The position numbers and the translations under genes were made by a program. DNA of 64,000 nucleotides from a bacterium (lineage in GTDB: Bacteria > UBP13 > UBA5359), in contig JAQUEL010000003.1 in the NCBI GenBank assembly GCA_028685295.1, positions 13,360 to 77,359 on the forward strand. The letters run 5' to 3'. Numbering within the stretch: position 1 is the first letter of the stretch; the number at the start of each line of letters is the position of its first letter. This document shows positions 19,182 to 26,987 of this stretch, in pieces. A model generated the notes under the pieces. The model saw only the letters and a list, made by a program, of their open reading frames with translations. It had not been told where the DNA came from and did no database searches.

Positions 19182-20486
19182 CTATACCGTCAAATAGTGT
19201 CCCATTTTATGCCGCTTGGTCCTAAGATAGGCTCTGTTCTTCTCATTGGCCGGTATTTCCAATGATACTCGTTCTACTACGGAGAGCCCATACCCTTCCA
19301 GCCCTACAATCTTTCTCGGGTTGTTGGTAATAAGACGTATGCGACGTAATCCCAGATCATATAATATCTGAGCACCAATACCGTAATCGCGCAGGTCCGG
19401 CGGGAAGCCCAGTTCAACATTGGCCTCAACAGTATCCCTGCCTTTATCCTGCAACGCATAAGCTTTCAGTTTATTGGCCAAGCCTATCCCTCGTCCTTCC
19501 TGCCGCATATAAAGCAAAACACCGCCTTCTTTGGCTATCAATTCCATGGCTGCATCCAGCTGCTCCCCACAATCGCATCTCCGGCTTCTAAAGACATCGC
19601 CGGTAAGGCATTCAGAGTGCACTCTGACCAGGTGAGCCTTATCCGGGTTCAACTCACCCATTACCAGAGCCAGATGCGTATCACCATGGCGTAAAACGGT
19701 GTTATAAGCAAAGGCTTTAAATTCACCATACGAAGTAGGAAGTTTTATATCGGCCACTTTAACGATCAGACGTTCTTTTCTTCGCCTATACTCTATAATA
19801 TCTTCTACGGATATTATCATCAAGCCGTGTTTTTCGGCAAAAACCTCCAACTGCGGCATTCTAGCCATGCTTCCATCTTCGTTCATAATCTCGCAGATAA
19901 CTCCGGCAGGAGACAAGCCTGCAGCTTTGGCCAGATCTACAGCTGCCTCTGTATGCCCGGTTCTCACCAGAACGCCGCCATCTCGGGCAATTAAAGGAAA
20001 GATATGCCCGGGCCTCCGCAGGCTCTCCGGACGGCTTTCAGGATCTGCTGCCGTCTTTATTGTCCGGGCGCGATCATAAGCCGATATACCTGTAGTGATT
20101 CCCTTATCGGCATCAATGGAGACGGTAAAAGCGGTTTGCATGCTTTCGGTATTAACCGGCACCATCGGCTCCAAGTCGAGCCTGTCTGCCGCCTCCTGTT
20201 CCAGGGGCATACATATGAGACCCCGACCGTGAAGCGCCATAAAATTAACCATTTCCGGTGTAATCAACTCAGCAGCGGCCAGCAGATCACCCTCATTCTC
20301 TCTATCGTCATCATCAACTACAATTATCATTCCCCCGGATCGTATTACATCAAGGGCGGCTTCCACTCGCTTTATGAGCGCAGCAGAGTTACGGTTTCTA
20401 TGCTCTGCAGGTAGAGTTACCGGCAGAGCACCCTCCCCATCGCAGGAAAAGGATCGGTTGCTTGTTGTTAGTTTTACATTTTCCAT
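19182..20486 (-). CDS. ribBA: Bifunctional DHBP synthase / GTP cyclohydrolase II
   Basis: Supplies both riboflavin precursors: RibB makes 3,4-dihydroxy-2-butanone 4-phosphate from ribulose 5-phosphate, and RibA opens GTP. 434 residues. RibB half: [26 protein letters not shown] and [13 protein letters not shown]. RibA half: [19 protein letters not shown] with the three zinc cysteines, RQEGRGIGL, and [12 protein letters not shown] chose ATG at 20486 (AGGAGGG upstream) rather than the longer frame that runs into ribE; even so there is a non-conserved leader of about 35 residues. Confidence 0.95.
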   Translation of the reverse strand: MENVKLTTSNRSFSCDGEGALPVTLPAEHRNRNSAALIKRVEAALDVIRSGGMIIVVDDDDRENEGDLLAAAELITPEMVNFMALHGRGLICMPLEQEAADRLDLEPMVPVNTESMQTAFTVSIDADKGITTGISAYDRARTIKTAADPESRPESLRRPGHIFPLIARDGGVLVRTGHTEAAVDLAKAAGLSPAGVICEIMNEDGSMARMPQLEVFAEKHGLMIISVEDIIEYRRRKERLIVKVADIKLPTSYGEFKAFAYNTVLRHGDTHLALVMGELNPDKAHLVRVHSECLTGDVFRSRRCDCGEQLDAAMELIAKEGGVLLYMRQEGRGIGLANKLKAYALQDKGRDTVEANVELGFPPDLRDYGIGAQILYDLGLRRIRLITNNPRKIVGLEGYGLSVVERVSLEIPANEKNRAYLRTKRHKMGHYLTV

Positions 20487-20560
20487 GCAGGCCCTCCTGC
20501 TTGCTATCTTTTTCAAAAATTCAAATTTCCGTAATCCCTGCTCCAGCCTATATGCCGAGC

Positions 20561-21217
20561 CTACGCTTTGAGCCATTCCTCAAGCAGGCTCGGCGTCTGT
20601 TCAGGCAGAGCGCTCTTATCCTGCTTGAGCTTAGAATCGACCTCCAGCAGACGCTTGATATATCTAGCCAATATATCGACCTCTACATTAACTCTACGTC
20701 CTGTAACCGGCTTTTTCATAGTCGTTACCTGCCTGGTATATCCGACCAGCGAGACGGTAAAGCAATTACCTTTTACGGCAACCACCGTCAGGCTTATCCC
20801 TTCCACGGTTATAGACCCTTTAACGGCTATCATCGACATCAATTCAGCCGGCACAGCTACTGTAACCAAAAGAGCGTTGCCCTCAGTTTTCAACTCTGTT
20901 ATCTCTCCTATTGCATCGATATGCCCACTGACAAAATGCCCTCCCAACGGCTTACCAAGGCATAGCGCCCTCTCCAGATTCACCTCATCGCCGGCATGTA
21001 GCGCACCTAGATTAGTCAGGCGTACCGTTTCCGGCATCACGGACATTCGTATACGGCTACCCTTAATATCATCCGCTGTCAGGCAAACACCGTTAACAGC
21101 CAGACTATCCCCTAGAGATACCGACAGCTTGCCGATATCAACCGTCAGTTCTGCTCCCGATCCGTTGTGCGTTATGTTCTCTACTCTTCCGACCGTTTCT
21201 ATCAAACCGGTAAACAA
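20561..21217 (-). CDS. ribE: Riboflavin synthase, alpha chain
   Basis: Final step: dismutation of two lumazines into riboflavin. 218 residues as two similar lumazine-binding barrels. The family starts MFTGLIE; here the matching codons are TTG-TTT-ACC-GGT, so I place the start at TTG 21217, with GAGGG 7-8 nt upstream and a 16-bp overlap with ribD. Seen: [31 protein letters not shown] with the conserved barrel contacts, and [14 protein letters not shown] in the second barrel. Confidence 0.94.
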   Translation of the reverse strand: MFTGLIETVGRVENITHNGSGAELTVDIGKLSVSLGDSLAVNGVCLTADDIKGSRIRMSVMPETVRLTNLGALHAGDEVNLERALCLGKPLGGHFVSGHIDAIGEITELKTEGNALLVTVAVPAELMSMIAVKGSITVEGISLTVVAVKGNCFTVSLVGYTRQVTTMKKPVTGRRVNVEVDILARYIKRLLEVDSKLKQDKSALPEQTPSLLEEWLKA

Positions 21218-22323
21218 TCGACATCCCTCACTCTTAACCGCCCACGACATAGCATATCATCACCGATACGCCGCCAGGTGATATCTTCCAACCCATAACA
21301 GCCGTCTATCTCTTTCAGATCCAGCGGCCCAAGTAGAGGCAGGCTTTCGCCGCCAAGAAATATGGGGCCCATAAAGATGAAGGCTTCATCTATCAGGCCC
21401 TGAATCAACATAGCCGTAGAGAGCCTGGATCCGCTTTCAAGAAGAACTGTCGCTACCCCCAGACGTGGCAACAAACGAAGCAGGGCACTCAAATCCACAT
21501 GGCGCTCGTTGCCGGCTTCGATTATCCGAGCACCCTTCTTGCTGAGGGCTTCCACCCTAGCAGCAGGTGCATTCCGGGTTACCGCTATAAATATCTTACC
21601 GTTACCATTGAAGAGCCTGGCGTCAGGCGGTGTAACAGCCATACTGTCGACTATAATGCGCACAGGATGAAACCGGCTTGGAATACGTACATCCAACCTG
21701 GGATTATCGGCCAGCACAGTTCCACTGCCGACCATGACTGCATCATGATCAACCCTGAGCGCCTGCACGCATCGGCGGGAAGCCTGAGAGGTTATCCATT
21801 TCGATTGCCCATCGGCCAAAGCGGTACGCCCATCCAGGGAGGCCGCCGCCTTCCAGGCAACAAAGGGCAAACCGCTGGTAATATATTTGACGAAACCCCG
21901 GTTGAGATCCCGGCATTTCTCCTCCAGAATACCGTTCTCCACATATATACCCGCCCTCCGCAAACGTTCCAGGCCTGCTCCCGCCACCAGCGGATTCGGA
22001 TCGACCATACCGACGTAAACGCTCTTAATCCCGGCAGCAATTACAGCTTCCACACACGGTGGCGTTTTGCCATGATGAGCGCAAGGTTCCAGGTTAACGA
22101 AGATCTCGGCACCCCGACAATCCCCGGCATCGGCTATGGCGGCTACTTCAGCATGCAGCCCTCCATAGACGGCATGCCGGCCACGACCTATAACCTTGCC
22201 GTCACGAACTACAACCGCTCCCACCAGAGGATTGGGACTTACTTTCCCTCTGCTCCGGCGGGCCATACTGAGGACCATGCTCATAAAGCGGCGTTTATCA
22301 GCGTCGGTCGTCATCGTCATCAC
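21202..22323 (-). CDS. ribD: Bifunctional riboflavin deaminase/reductase RibD
   Basis: Deaminates and then reduces the pyrimidine intermediate of riboflavin synthesis. 373 residues: N-terminal cytidine-deaminase-like domain with GLHAEVAAI and EPCAHHGKTPPCVEA (zinc ligands), then a DHFR-like reductase domain from about residue 145 (VAWKAAASLDGRTAL, SGTVLADNPRLDVR). GTG 22323, ATG 22320 and ATG 22314 are all possible starts. The gene overlaps the upstream membrane-protein gene by 26 bp, so translational coupling is likely. Confidence 0.94.
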   Translation of the reverse strand: MMTMTTDADKRRFMSMVLSMARRSRGKVSPNPLVGAVVVRDGKVIGRGRHAVYGGLHAEVAAIADAGDCRGAEIFVNLEPCAHHGKTPPCVEAVIAAGIKSVYVGMVDPNPLVAGAGLERLRRAGIYVENGILEEKCRDLNRGFVKYITSGLPFVAWKAAASLDGRTALADGQSKWITSQASRRCVQALRVDHDAVMVGSGTVLADNPRLDVRIPSRFHPVRIIVDSMAVTPPDARLFNGNGKIFIAVTRNAPAARVEALSKKGARIIEAGNERHVDLSALLRLLPRLGVATVLLESGSRLSTAMLIQGLIDEAFIFMGPIFLGGESLPLLGPLDLKEIDGCYGLEDITWRRIGDDMLCRGRLRVRDVDCLPV

Positions 22324-22654
22324 TCTCCCGCGGCAATATCAACTTCCGCTGTTCATTATAAAGATGACGAACAGCTCGCAGGTCCATGATCAGTAGCATT
22401 ATTACGGCAAGCACAAATGCCAGCACCACATACCAAACAAAGCATAACAGCCTCCTTTCATTCACCAGAAATATTGTTCCCATAGCGACAAAGAATACCA
22501 GAAACGTCAAGACGATAGCGATAATAGCACGAAGAAATAATAAATGCCTGTTTATATCGCCGTTGCTGTAACGCCGGAATTCAAAAGCCAGCAGAAGCAA
22601 CATTAATATAAAGACGACTCCTCCAACTATCAATGAAGATATATAGACAGACAT
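22298..22654 (-). CDS. Small three-helix membrane protein under FMN riboswitch control
   Basis: I do not recognise the family. 118 residues with three predicted membrane segments: about 6-25 (SSLIVGGVVFILMLLLLAF), 38-64 (LLFLRAIIAIVLTFLVFFVA onwards) and 69-90 (CFVWYVVLAFVLAVIMLLIM). A basic stretch follows, then an Asp-rich tail (ESDDDDDRR) overlapping ribD. It is too short to be the RibU transporter and has no recognisable enzyme motif. As the first gene after the FMN riboswitch it is probably flavin-regulated. Its start codon directly follows a hairpin whose 3' arm carries the G-rich ribosome-binding region. Confidence 0.75.
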   Translation of the reverse strand: MSVYISSLIVGGVVFILMLLLLAFEFRRYSNGDINRHLLFLRAIIAIVLTFLVFFVAMGTIFLVNERRLLCFVWYVVLAFVLAVIMLLIMDLRAVRHLYNEQRKLILPRESDDDDDRR

Positions 22655-22656
22655 AA

Positions 22657-22675
22657 AAACCCCCGTTTTTCAGGG
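22657..22675 (-). terminator. Riboswitch expression-platform hairpin
   Basis: On the minus strand CCCCTGAAAAACGGGG is followed by GTTTTT and then ATG. The stem plus T-run can act as an intrinsic terminator. The G-rich 3' arm is also the only Shine-Dalgarno-like sequence for the first gene, so the same hairpin could block translation. Which mechanism operates cannot be decided from sequence. Confidence 0.75.
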
Positions 22676-22684
22676 GCCGGAAGG

Positions 22685-22814
22685 CAGAAAGAGAATGATC
22701 TTCTACCTTCCAGACTTTACTGTCGGCTCCGTAATTGCAACGGATCGGTCAAAAGACTCGCGGGCTTTACCGCCGGTCGGGATATGGCCATCGGCCTCAC
22801 CCTGCCCTGAAGAT
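22685..22814 (-). promoter_or_regulatory. FMN riboswitch (RFN element)
   Basis: Minus-strand landmarks match the RFN consensus: ATCTTCAGGGCAGGGTGA at the 5' end, TCCCGACCGGCGGTAAAGCC, CGCGAGTC, then AGCCGACAGTAAAGTCTGGA and AGAAGATCA closing P1 region. It lies directly upstream of the small membrane-protein gene and ribD-E-BA-H. In this class FMN binding represses downstream riboflavin genes. Confidence 0.95.
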
Positions 22815-22824
22815 CACATTAGGA

Positions 22825-22853
22825 ATGATAGCATATGCGATATTCTAATTCAA
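22825..22853 (-). promoter_or_regulatory. Promoter of the riboflavin operon
   Basis: TTGAAT (22853-22848), a 17-bp spacer ending in TGC (extended -10), and TATCAT (22830-22825), just ahead of the FMN riboswitch. Confidence 0.75.
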
Positions 22854-22870
22854 CAATAATCCCATCCACA

Positions 22871-22900
22871 TTGACACCTCCACGGCTCTGCTGGTAAAAT
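22871..22900 (+). promoter_or_regulatory. Promoter of mgtE
   Basis: TTGACA (22871-22876), an 18-bp spacer and TAAAAT (22895-22900). It is divergent from the riboflavin promoter, with only about 17 bp between the two -35 boxes. It predicts an unusually long leader of about 230 nt. Confidence 0.65.
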
Positions 22901-22906
22901 CCACAT

Positions 22907-23136
22907 AAACCCTGACAGTGCCTAACCCTGCAATAAAGGCATCTTTCAATACGTCGGTACGTTTTTGGTGGCAGGGTTTCGGATGATTATTACTCCGGCA
23001 GAAAATTCAACAAAAGCGCAGGATTGCAAGCGGTTAAATTACCTGCCGGGCTTCCCAGCGGTTGATCTCTCTGCAACAGACCCGGGTTGAAAACCCTCCA
23101 TTGGGGCTCAATTGATAGAAAAGCGAGGGCGGCATC
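22907..23136 (+). promoter_or_regulatory. Long structured mgtE 5' leader, possible regulatory RNA
   Basis: The leader has no credible gene. It contains paired segments: AAACCCTG (22907-22914) with CAGGGTTT (22972-22979), CCGGCAG (22995-23001) with CTGCCGG (23043-23049), and GGGTTGAAAACCC near 23092-23104. I could not match it to the M-box consensus (no GGTGAGGCTCC-like core). A magnesium-responsive role is inferred only from position. Confidence 0.4.
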
Positions 23137-24468
23137 ATGACGAAAACAACACAAGAGGTCCAGGCTTTTATCGAGCAAGGCAACTGGCAGGGCCTTCGTG
23201 ATCTGCTGGAATCCTTCCCTCCGCCTGAAATAGTGGACCTGCTGCCGGAACTGGACGAAGCAGACCGGGCCATCCTTTTTCGTCTTCTACACCGGCCGAT
23301 AGCCGCCGAAATATTTTCTTGCTTGGAGCCTCAGGAGCAAGATGCTCTTTTGAGTGATTTGACCAATGAGGAAACCCGGCAACTGCTGGCTAATATGCGT
23401 CCGGACGATAGAACGCACTTTCTAGAAGAAATGCCCGGCCAGGCTACACAGCGCCTGATGAACCTGCTAAGCCCCCATGATCTGCAGGAAGCCAGGCAAC
23501 TTCTGGGTTATCCTGAAGATAGTGTTGGCAGGTTGATGACTCCGGACTATGTAGCTGTTCGCCCGTATTGGACTATTGACCATGCCCTGTCTCATATCCG
23601 ACTCAAGGGCAAAGACAGCGAAACCATTTACACTGTTTATGTAGTGGATGCCTCATGGAAACTATTGGGAACGCTGGAGCTGCGTAAGCTTCTTCTGGCT
23701 GATTCGGATAAAATGGCAGAGCAGATTATGAACACCTCTTTTGCCAGTGTCATGGCATTGGATGACCGGGAAGAGGCCGTCAAAGTTATTCAAAAGTATA
23801 ATCTTGTAGCTGTTCCGGTAGTCGATTCTAATGGCGTCCTGCTGGGTATTGTTACCGTTGATGATGTTCTTGATGTCTCTCAGGAAGAAGTGACTGAGGA
23901 TTTTCACAAAGTCGGCGGTATCACTCCTTTGGAAAGCAGCTATCGGGCCAGCAGTCTATGGTCGCTTTTCTCCAAGCGTATCGGCTGGTTGGCAGCTTTG
24001 GTAGTTGTTAATCTGGTCTCATCCAGCATTATCGCTTCCTTTGAAGATGTGCTGACCGGCACCATCGTTCTGGCCTTTTTTATTCCTCTGCTAATAGACA
24101 GCGGCGGCAACGCGGGTGCACAGGCGGCCACCCTGATGATTCGGGCATTAGCCACCGGTGATATCAATGTCAAACAATGGGGAGCGGTATTCTTCAAAGA
24201 AATCGGTGTGGGCGCCCTGCTGGGTATTACCCTGGGCGCTATGGGCTTTGCACTGGGGGCTTTCCGTGGAAATACACAGATCGGCTGGGTCGTGGGATTA
24301 ACCATGATAAGCATTATCATATGGTCCAATCTGCTTGGTATGTTCCTACCTTTTTTATTCACGCGTATTAAACTGGATCCGGCTGTGGCCAGCAGTCCCC
24401 TGATAACAACGCTCGCCGATGTAGGCGGGCTGGCGATATACTTTCTTATTGCCTCCTGGATACTTTAG
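23137..24468 (+). CDS. mgtE: Magnesium transporter MgtE
   Basis: Mg2+ channel/transporter of the inner membrane and the only plus-strand gene in the window. 443 residues: N-terminal MgtE_N superhelix (about 1-130; LLPELDEADRAILFRLL), a pair of CBS domains (about 135-255; GRLMTPDYVAVRP, VPVVDSNGVLLGIVTVDD) that sense cytosolic Mg2+, then five membrane segments. The pore region is intact: LIDSGGNAGAQAATLMIRAL and the DPAVASSPLITTLADVGG motif with the ion-site aspartate. It is convergent with rpe; no clear terminator is visible in the 64-bp gap. Confidence 0.95.
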   Translation: MTKTTQEVQAFIEQGNWQGLRDLLESFPPPEIVDLLPELDEADRAILFRLLHRPIAAEIFSCLEPQEQDALLSDLTNEETRQLLANMRPDDRTHFLEEMPGQATQRLMNLLSPHDLQEARQLLGYPEDSVGRLMTPDYVAVRPYWTIDHALSHIRLKGKDSETIYTVYVVDASWKLLGTLELRKLLLADSDKMAEQIMNTSFASVMALDDREEAVKVIQKYNLVAVPVVDSNGVLLGIVTVDDVLDVSQEEVTEDFHKVGGITPLESSYRASSLWSLFSKRIGWLAALVVVNLVSSSIIASFEDVLTGTIVLAFFIPLLIDSGGNAGAQAATLMIRALATGDINVKQWGAVFFKEIGVGALLGITLGAMGFALGAFRGNTQIGWVVGLTMISIIIWSNLLGMFLPFLFTRIKLDPAVASSPLITTLADVGGLAIYFLIASWIL

Positions 24469-24532
24469 CAGTCAATTTGGTCTATGCCGTAACAGTCTCT
24501 TCAATTCTGCAACAAAACATCTTTGCCCTTGT

Positions 24533-25192
24533 TCAGATTTTTTCTTCTCGTAGGGTTTGTATCGCCTCAGCCATATCATCGGCACCGAAGACTGCGGTCC
24601 CGGCAACCAGCATATCGGCGCCTGCTTTTATCACTCTGGAGGCGGTGGCGATGTTTATTCCTCCATCCACCTCCAGACGTATCTCCCGCCCGGAACGATC
24701 GATCATACCGCGGGCTGCGGCAATCTTCGGCAACATAGCCTCAATAAAGGCCTGTCCGCCATATCCGGGGTTGACGGTCATCAAAAGAACGTAATCAGCC
24801 TCTTCAAGCACATAATTTATAGTATCCAAAGGGGTAGCTGGATTGAGAGCCACACCGGCCTGGGCACCTGTCTGACGAATCATGCCCAAAGCTCTATGCA
24901 GATGAGCAGTGGCCTCGACATGAAGCGATATCATCCCGGCTCCAGCTTCGGCGAAAGACTCGATCTGTCTTTCCGGAGAAGAAATCATCAGATGAACATC
25001 AAAAATAAGGTCTGTTCTCTTCCTTAAAGCCTTGACCACATCGGCACCGATAGTTATAGGAGGAACAAAGGCTCCATCCATAACGTCGACGTGAATATGC
25101 GTTGCTCCCGCATCCCCGGCTCTGGACACCTCGCAGCCTAGGCAACTGAAATCCGATGCCAGTATGGATGGCAATATGGTTATATCTTTCAC
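24533..25192 (-). CDS. rpe: Ribulose-phosphate 3-epimerase
   Basis: Interconverts ribulose 5-phosphate and xylulose 5-phosphate (pentose phosphate pathway). 219-residue TIM barrel: ILPSILASDFSCLG, HVDVMDGAFVPPITIG with metal-binding residues, DVHLMI, LMTVNPGYGGQAF and EVDGGIN. The start is GTG at 25192, directly abutting the PASTA-protein stop, with GGAG upstream. Rsg-type GTPase rsgA, the usual gene between the kinase and rpe in Bacillota, is missing. Confidence 0.96.
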   Translation of the reverse strand: MKDITILPSILASDFSCLGCEVSRAGDAGATHIHVDVMDGAFVPPITIGADVVKALRKRTDLIFDVHLMISSPERQIESFAEAGAGMISLHVEATAHLHRALGMIRQTGAQAGVALNPATPLDTINYVLEEADYVLLMTVNPGYGGQAFIEAMLPKIAAARGMIDRSGREIRLEVDGGINIATASRVIKAGADMLVAGTAVFGADDMAEAIQTLREEKI

Positions 25193-26872
25193 TTAGAAAG
25201 TCTCCTCTCTCACCAGCCGGCCGTCCACATATATGTTCACGGATACTTCATCGAAGCCGGTAATCTCCTGCTGAACGTTCTCTCCCGGCTGAAAGAGCTT
25301 GTCCAGATAGATTCTTTCGCCCTGACTGTCGGTTACCATTACCCGTATTCTGTGACGCTTGCCGTCGTTAGGCACTTGATAATTAACGACTGCGCTCTTC
25401 TTAACGCCTTCAGCCTCGGAGGATACCGTCTCCTCCGGCTCCGGTCCCTGGCTCAGGATGATGGCTATCCGGGATCCTTTGGGTACAATTGATTGCGGCT
25501 GCGGTGATTGACCGGCCACGTATCCCTTGGGAATAAAAGCATCATATCGCTCTTCGGGCTTGCTTGCCGTCAGACCGGCCTCAGACAAGGCTCGCAATGC
25601 ACTATCATAAGGATTATTATAAAGATCGGGCACTTCCGCTGTTTCAATCCCTTTGCTGATAATAACAAAAACAAGACGATTCTGACGCACCATTCTTCCT
25701 GCTGCCGGTTCAGTGGAGAGCACAGTGCCGACGGCATAAGTATTATCATATTTCTCACCGACTATTTTCATATGCAGCTTTCGATCCTCAAGAATCTGCT
25801 CCGCCTCCCTGATAGATTTACCGCGAACATCAGGCATGGTGACCTCGGCAGGAAAAATGTTCAACGGCAATTTGCTTATCAAGACACCTAATACCAGAAT
25901 TAATCCGGCAAGCAATATAATTTTTCCAGCAGACGGCGGACGTTTATGTCTACCCCCGGCCCGGAGAGTTCTGAGACTTCCGGCATACTCTTCTTTATCA
26001 TCATCAAAAGCATCATTATCCTTGGTACCATCCGTAATATTGCTCGGCGATGGAGTAAAGGTATCACCGCCAATGAATATATCCCGCAATGCCTTCAACA
26101 ATAGCTCCACCGTACGGTAACGCCTCGCCGGATCTTTATCCAAAAGCCTGTCTATCAATTTATCCAGCTCTTCATCGATCATGCTGAGATTGTAACGGGG
26201 AGACAGCGGCTTTTCATGTAAATGATCGTAAGCTATTTTAACGACGGTGTCACCATTGAAAGGCACCTTGCCGCATACCATCTCATAGAGATTGATTCCG
26301 ACCATATACATGTCCGAGGCTTCGCTCGGCAATTCACCCTTTATCTGCTCGGGTGATATATAAAGCACACCGGCCATTGTTAGCGGCACAGCATCCCTGG
26401 ATATTCGAGCAATGGCTGTTGCCATGGAGAAATCATTCAGTTTTACCGTACCTGTAAGGTCGTAGTGGATATTGCCCGGGACCAGGTGCCCATGCAACAG
26501 ACCGGTCTTGTGAGCATATTTCAGCGCTTCGCATATTTGCACGCCTGTTCTTACCGCCTCATTGGGGAATAGAGGAAAGGTTCTGCTGTTCTTAACAGTA
26601 CCAGCCATAAGCTCCTGTACCAGATAATGAATATCACCATCCCTGTAGGAGGCATATGTATTGGTAATATAAGGATGTGACAGGCCGGCTAGATTTCTGG
26701 CTACTCTGTGAAACTCCTCCACCACACTTTCAGAAGCCAACTGCCGATGTAGAATCTTAACGGCTACCTCTCTGTTAAGAAGTGTATCCATCGCTTTATA
26801 TACGGCCGTTATATCGCCGGAGCCAATTTCCGCCAGTATCAGATAACGGTCATTCAGCATTTTGCCGGTCAT
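25193..26872 (-). CDS. prkC: PASTA-domain Ser/Thr kinase homologue (PrkC/Stk type), probable pseudokinase
   Basis: Membrane receptor of the PrkC/Stk family, 559 residues: kinase-like domain (about 8-270), basic linker, membrane helix (about 315-337; KIILLAGLILVLGVLISKL), two PASTA domains (about 344-410 and 412-478) that bind cell-wall fragments in relatives, and a C-terminal beta-rich tail. The ATP lysine (VAVK, K39), D147 of DFS and the SPEQ segment remain. However, the catalytic loop reads HGHLVPGN (127-134) instead of HRDxKPxN, so the catalytic Asp is His129 and the Lys is Val131. The helix-C glutamate also appears lost (HRVAR). Phosphotransfer is therefore unlikely; ligand sensing or scaffolding is more plausible. 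It abuts rpe. Confidence 0.9.
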   Translation of the reverse strand: MTGKMLNDRYLILAEIGSGDITAVYKAMDTLLNREVAVKILHRQLASESVVEEFHRVARNLAGLSHPYITNTYASYRDGDIHYLVQELMAGTVKNSRTFPLFPNEAVRTGVQICEALKYAHKTGLLHGHLVPGNIHYDLTGTVKLNDFSMATAIARISRDAVPLTMAGVLYISPEQIKGELPSEASDMYMVGINLYEMVCGKVPFNGDTVVKIAYDHLHEKPLSPRYNLSMIDEELDKLIDRLLDKDPARRYRTVELLLKALRDIFIGGDTFTPSPSNITDGTKDNDAFDDDKEEYAGSLRTLRAGGRHKRPPSAGKIILLAGLILVLGVLISKLPLNIFPAEVTMPDVRGKSIREAEQILEDRKLHMKIVGEKYDNTYAVGTVLSTEPAAGRMVRQNRLVFVIISKGIETAEVPDLYNNPYDSALRALSEAGLTASKPEERYDAFIPKGYVAGQSPQPQSIVPKGSRIAIILSQGPEPEETVSSEAEGVKKSAVVNYQVPNDGKRHRIRVMVTDSQGERIYLDKLFQPGENVQQEITGFDEVSVNIYVDGRLVREETF

Positions 26873-26987
26873 GACGCAACTACTCCTATAATATAAATCA
26901 GAAACACCAGCAGATTACCGGAGTCTTTATCAATACTTCCGAACCCTTTGTGCTTCTGCGACTTGATGCCCTTAGGCGTCTCTGTCT

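Noticed and set aside
20568-22389. Plus-strand frames of 237 and 296 codons opposite ribE and ribD
   Set aside because: Both lie wholly over conserved riboflavin genes; no ribosome-binding sites or known motifs.
22907-23136. M-box magnesium riboswitch before mgtE
   Set aside because: I looked for the conserved GGTGAGGCTCC-like core and related segments and did not find them; kept only as an unclassified leader.
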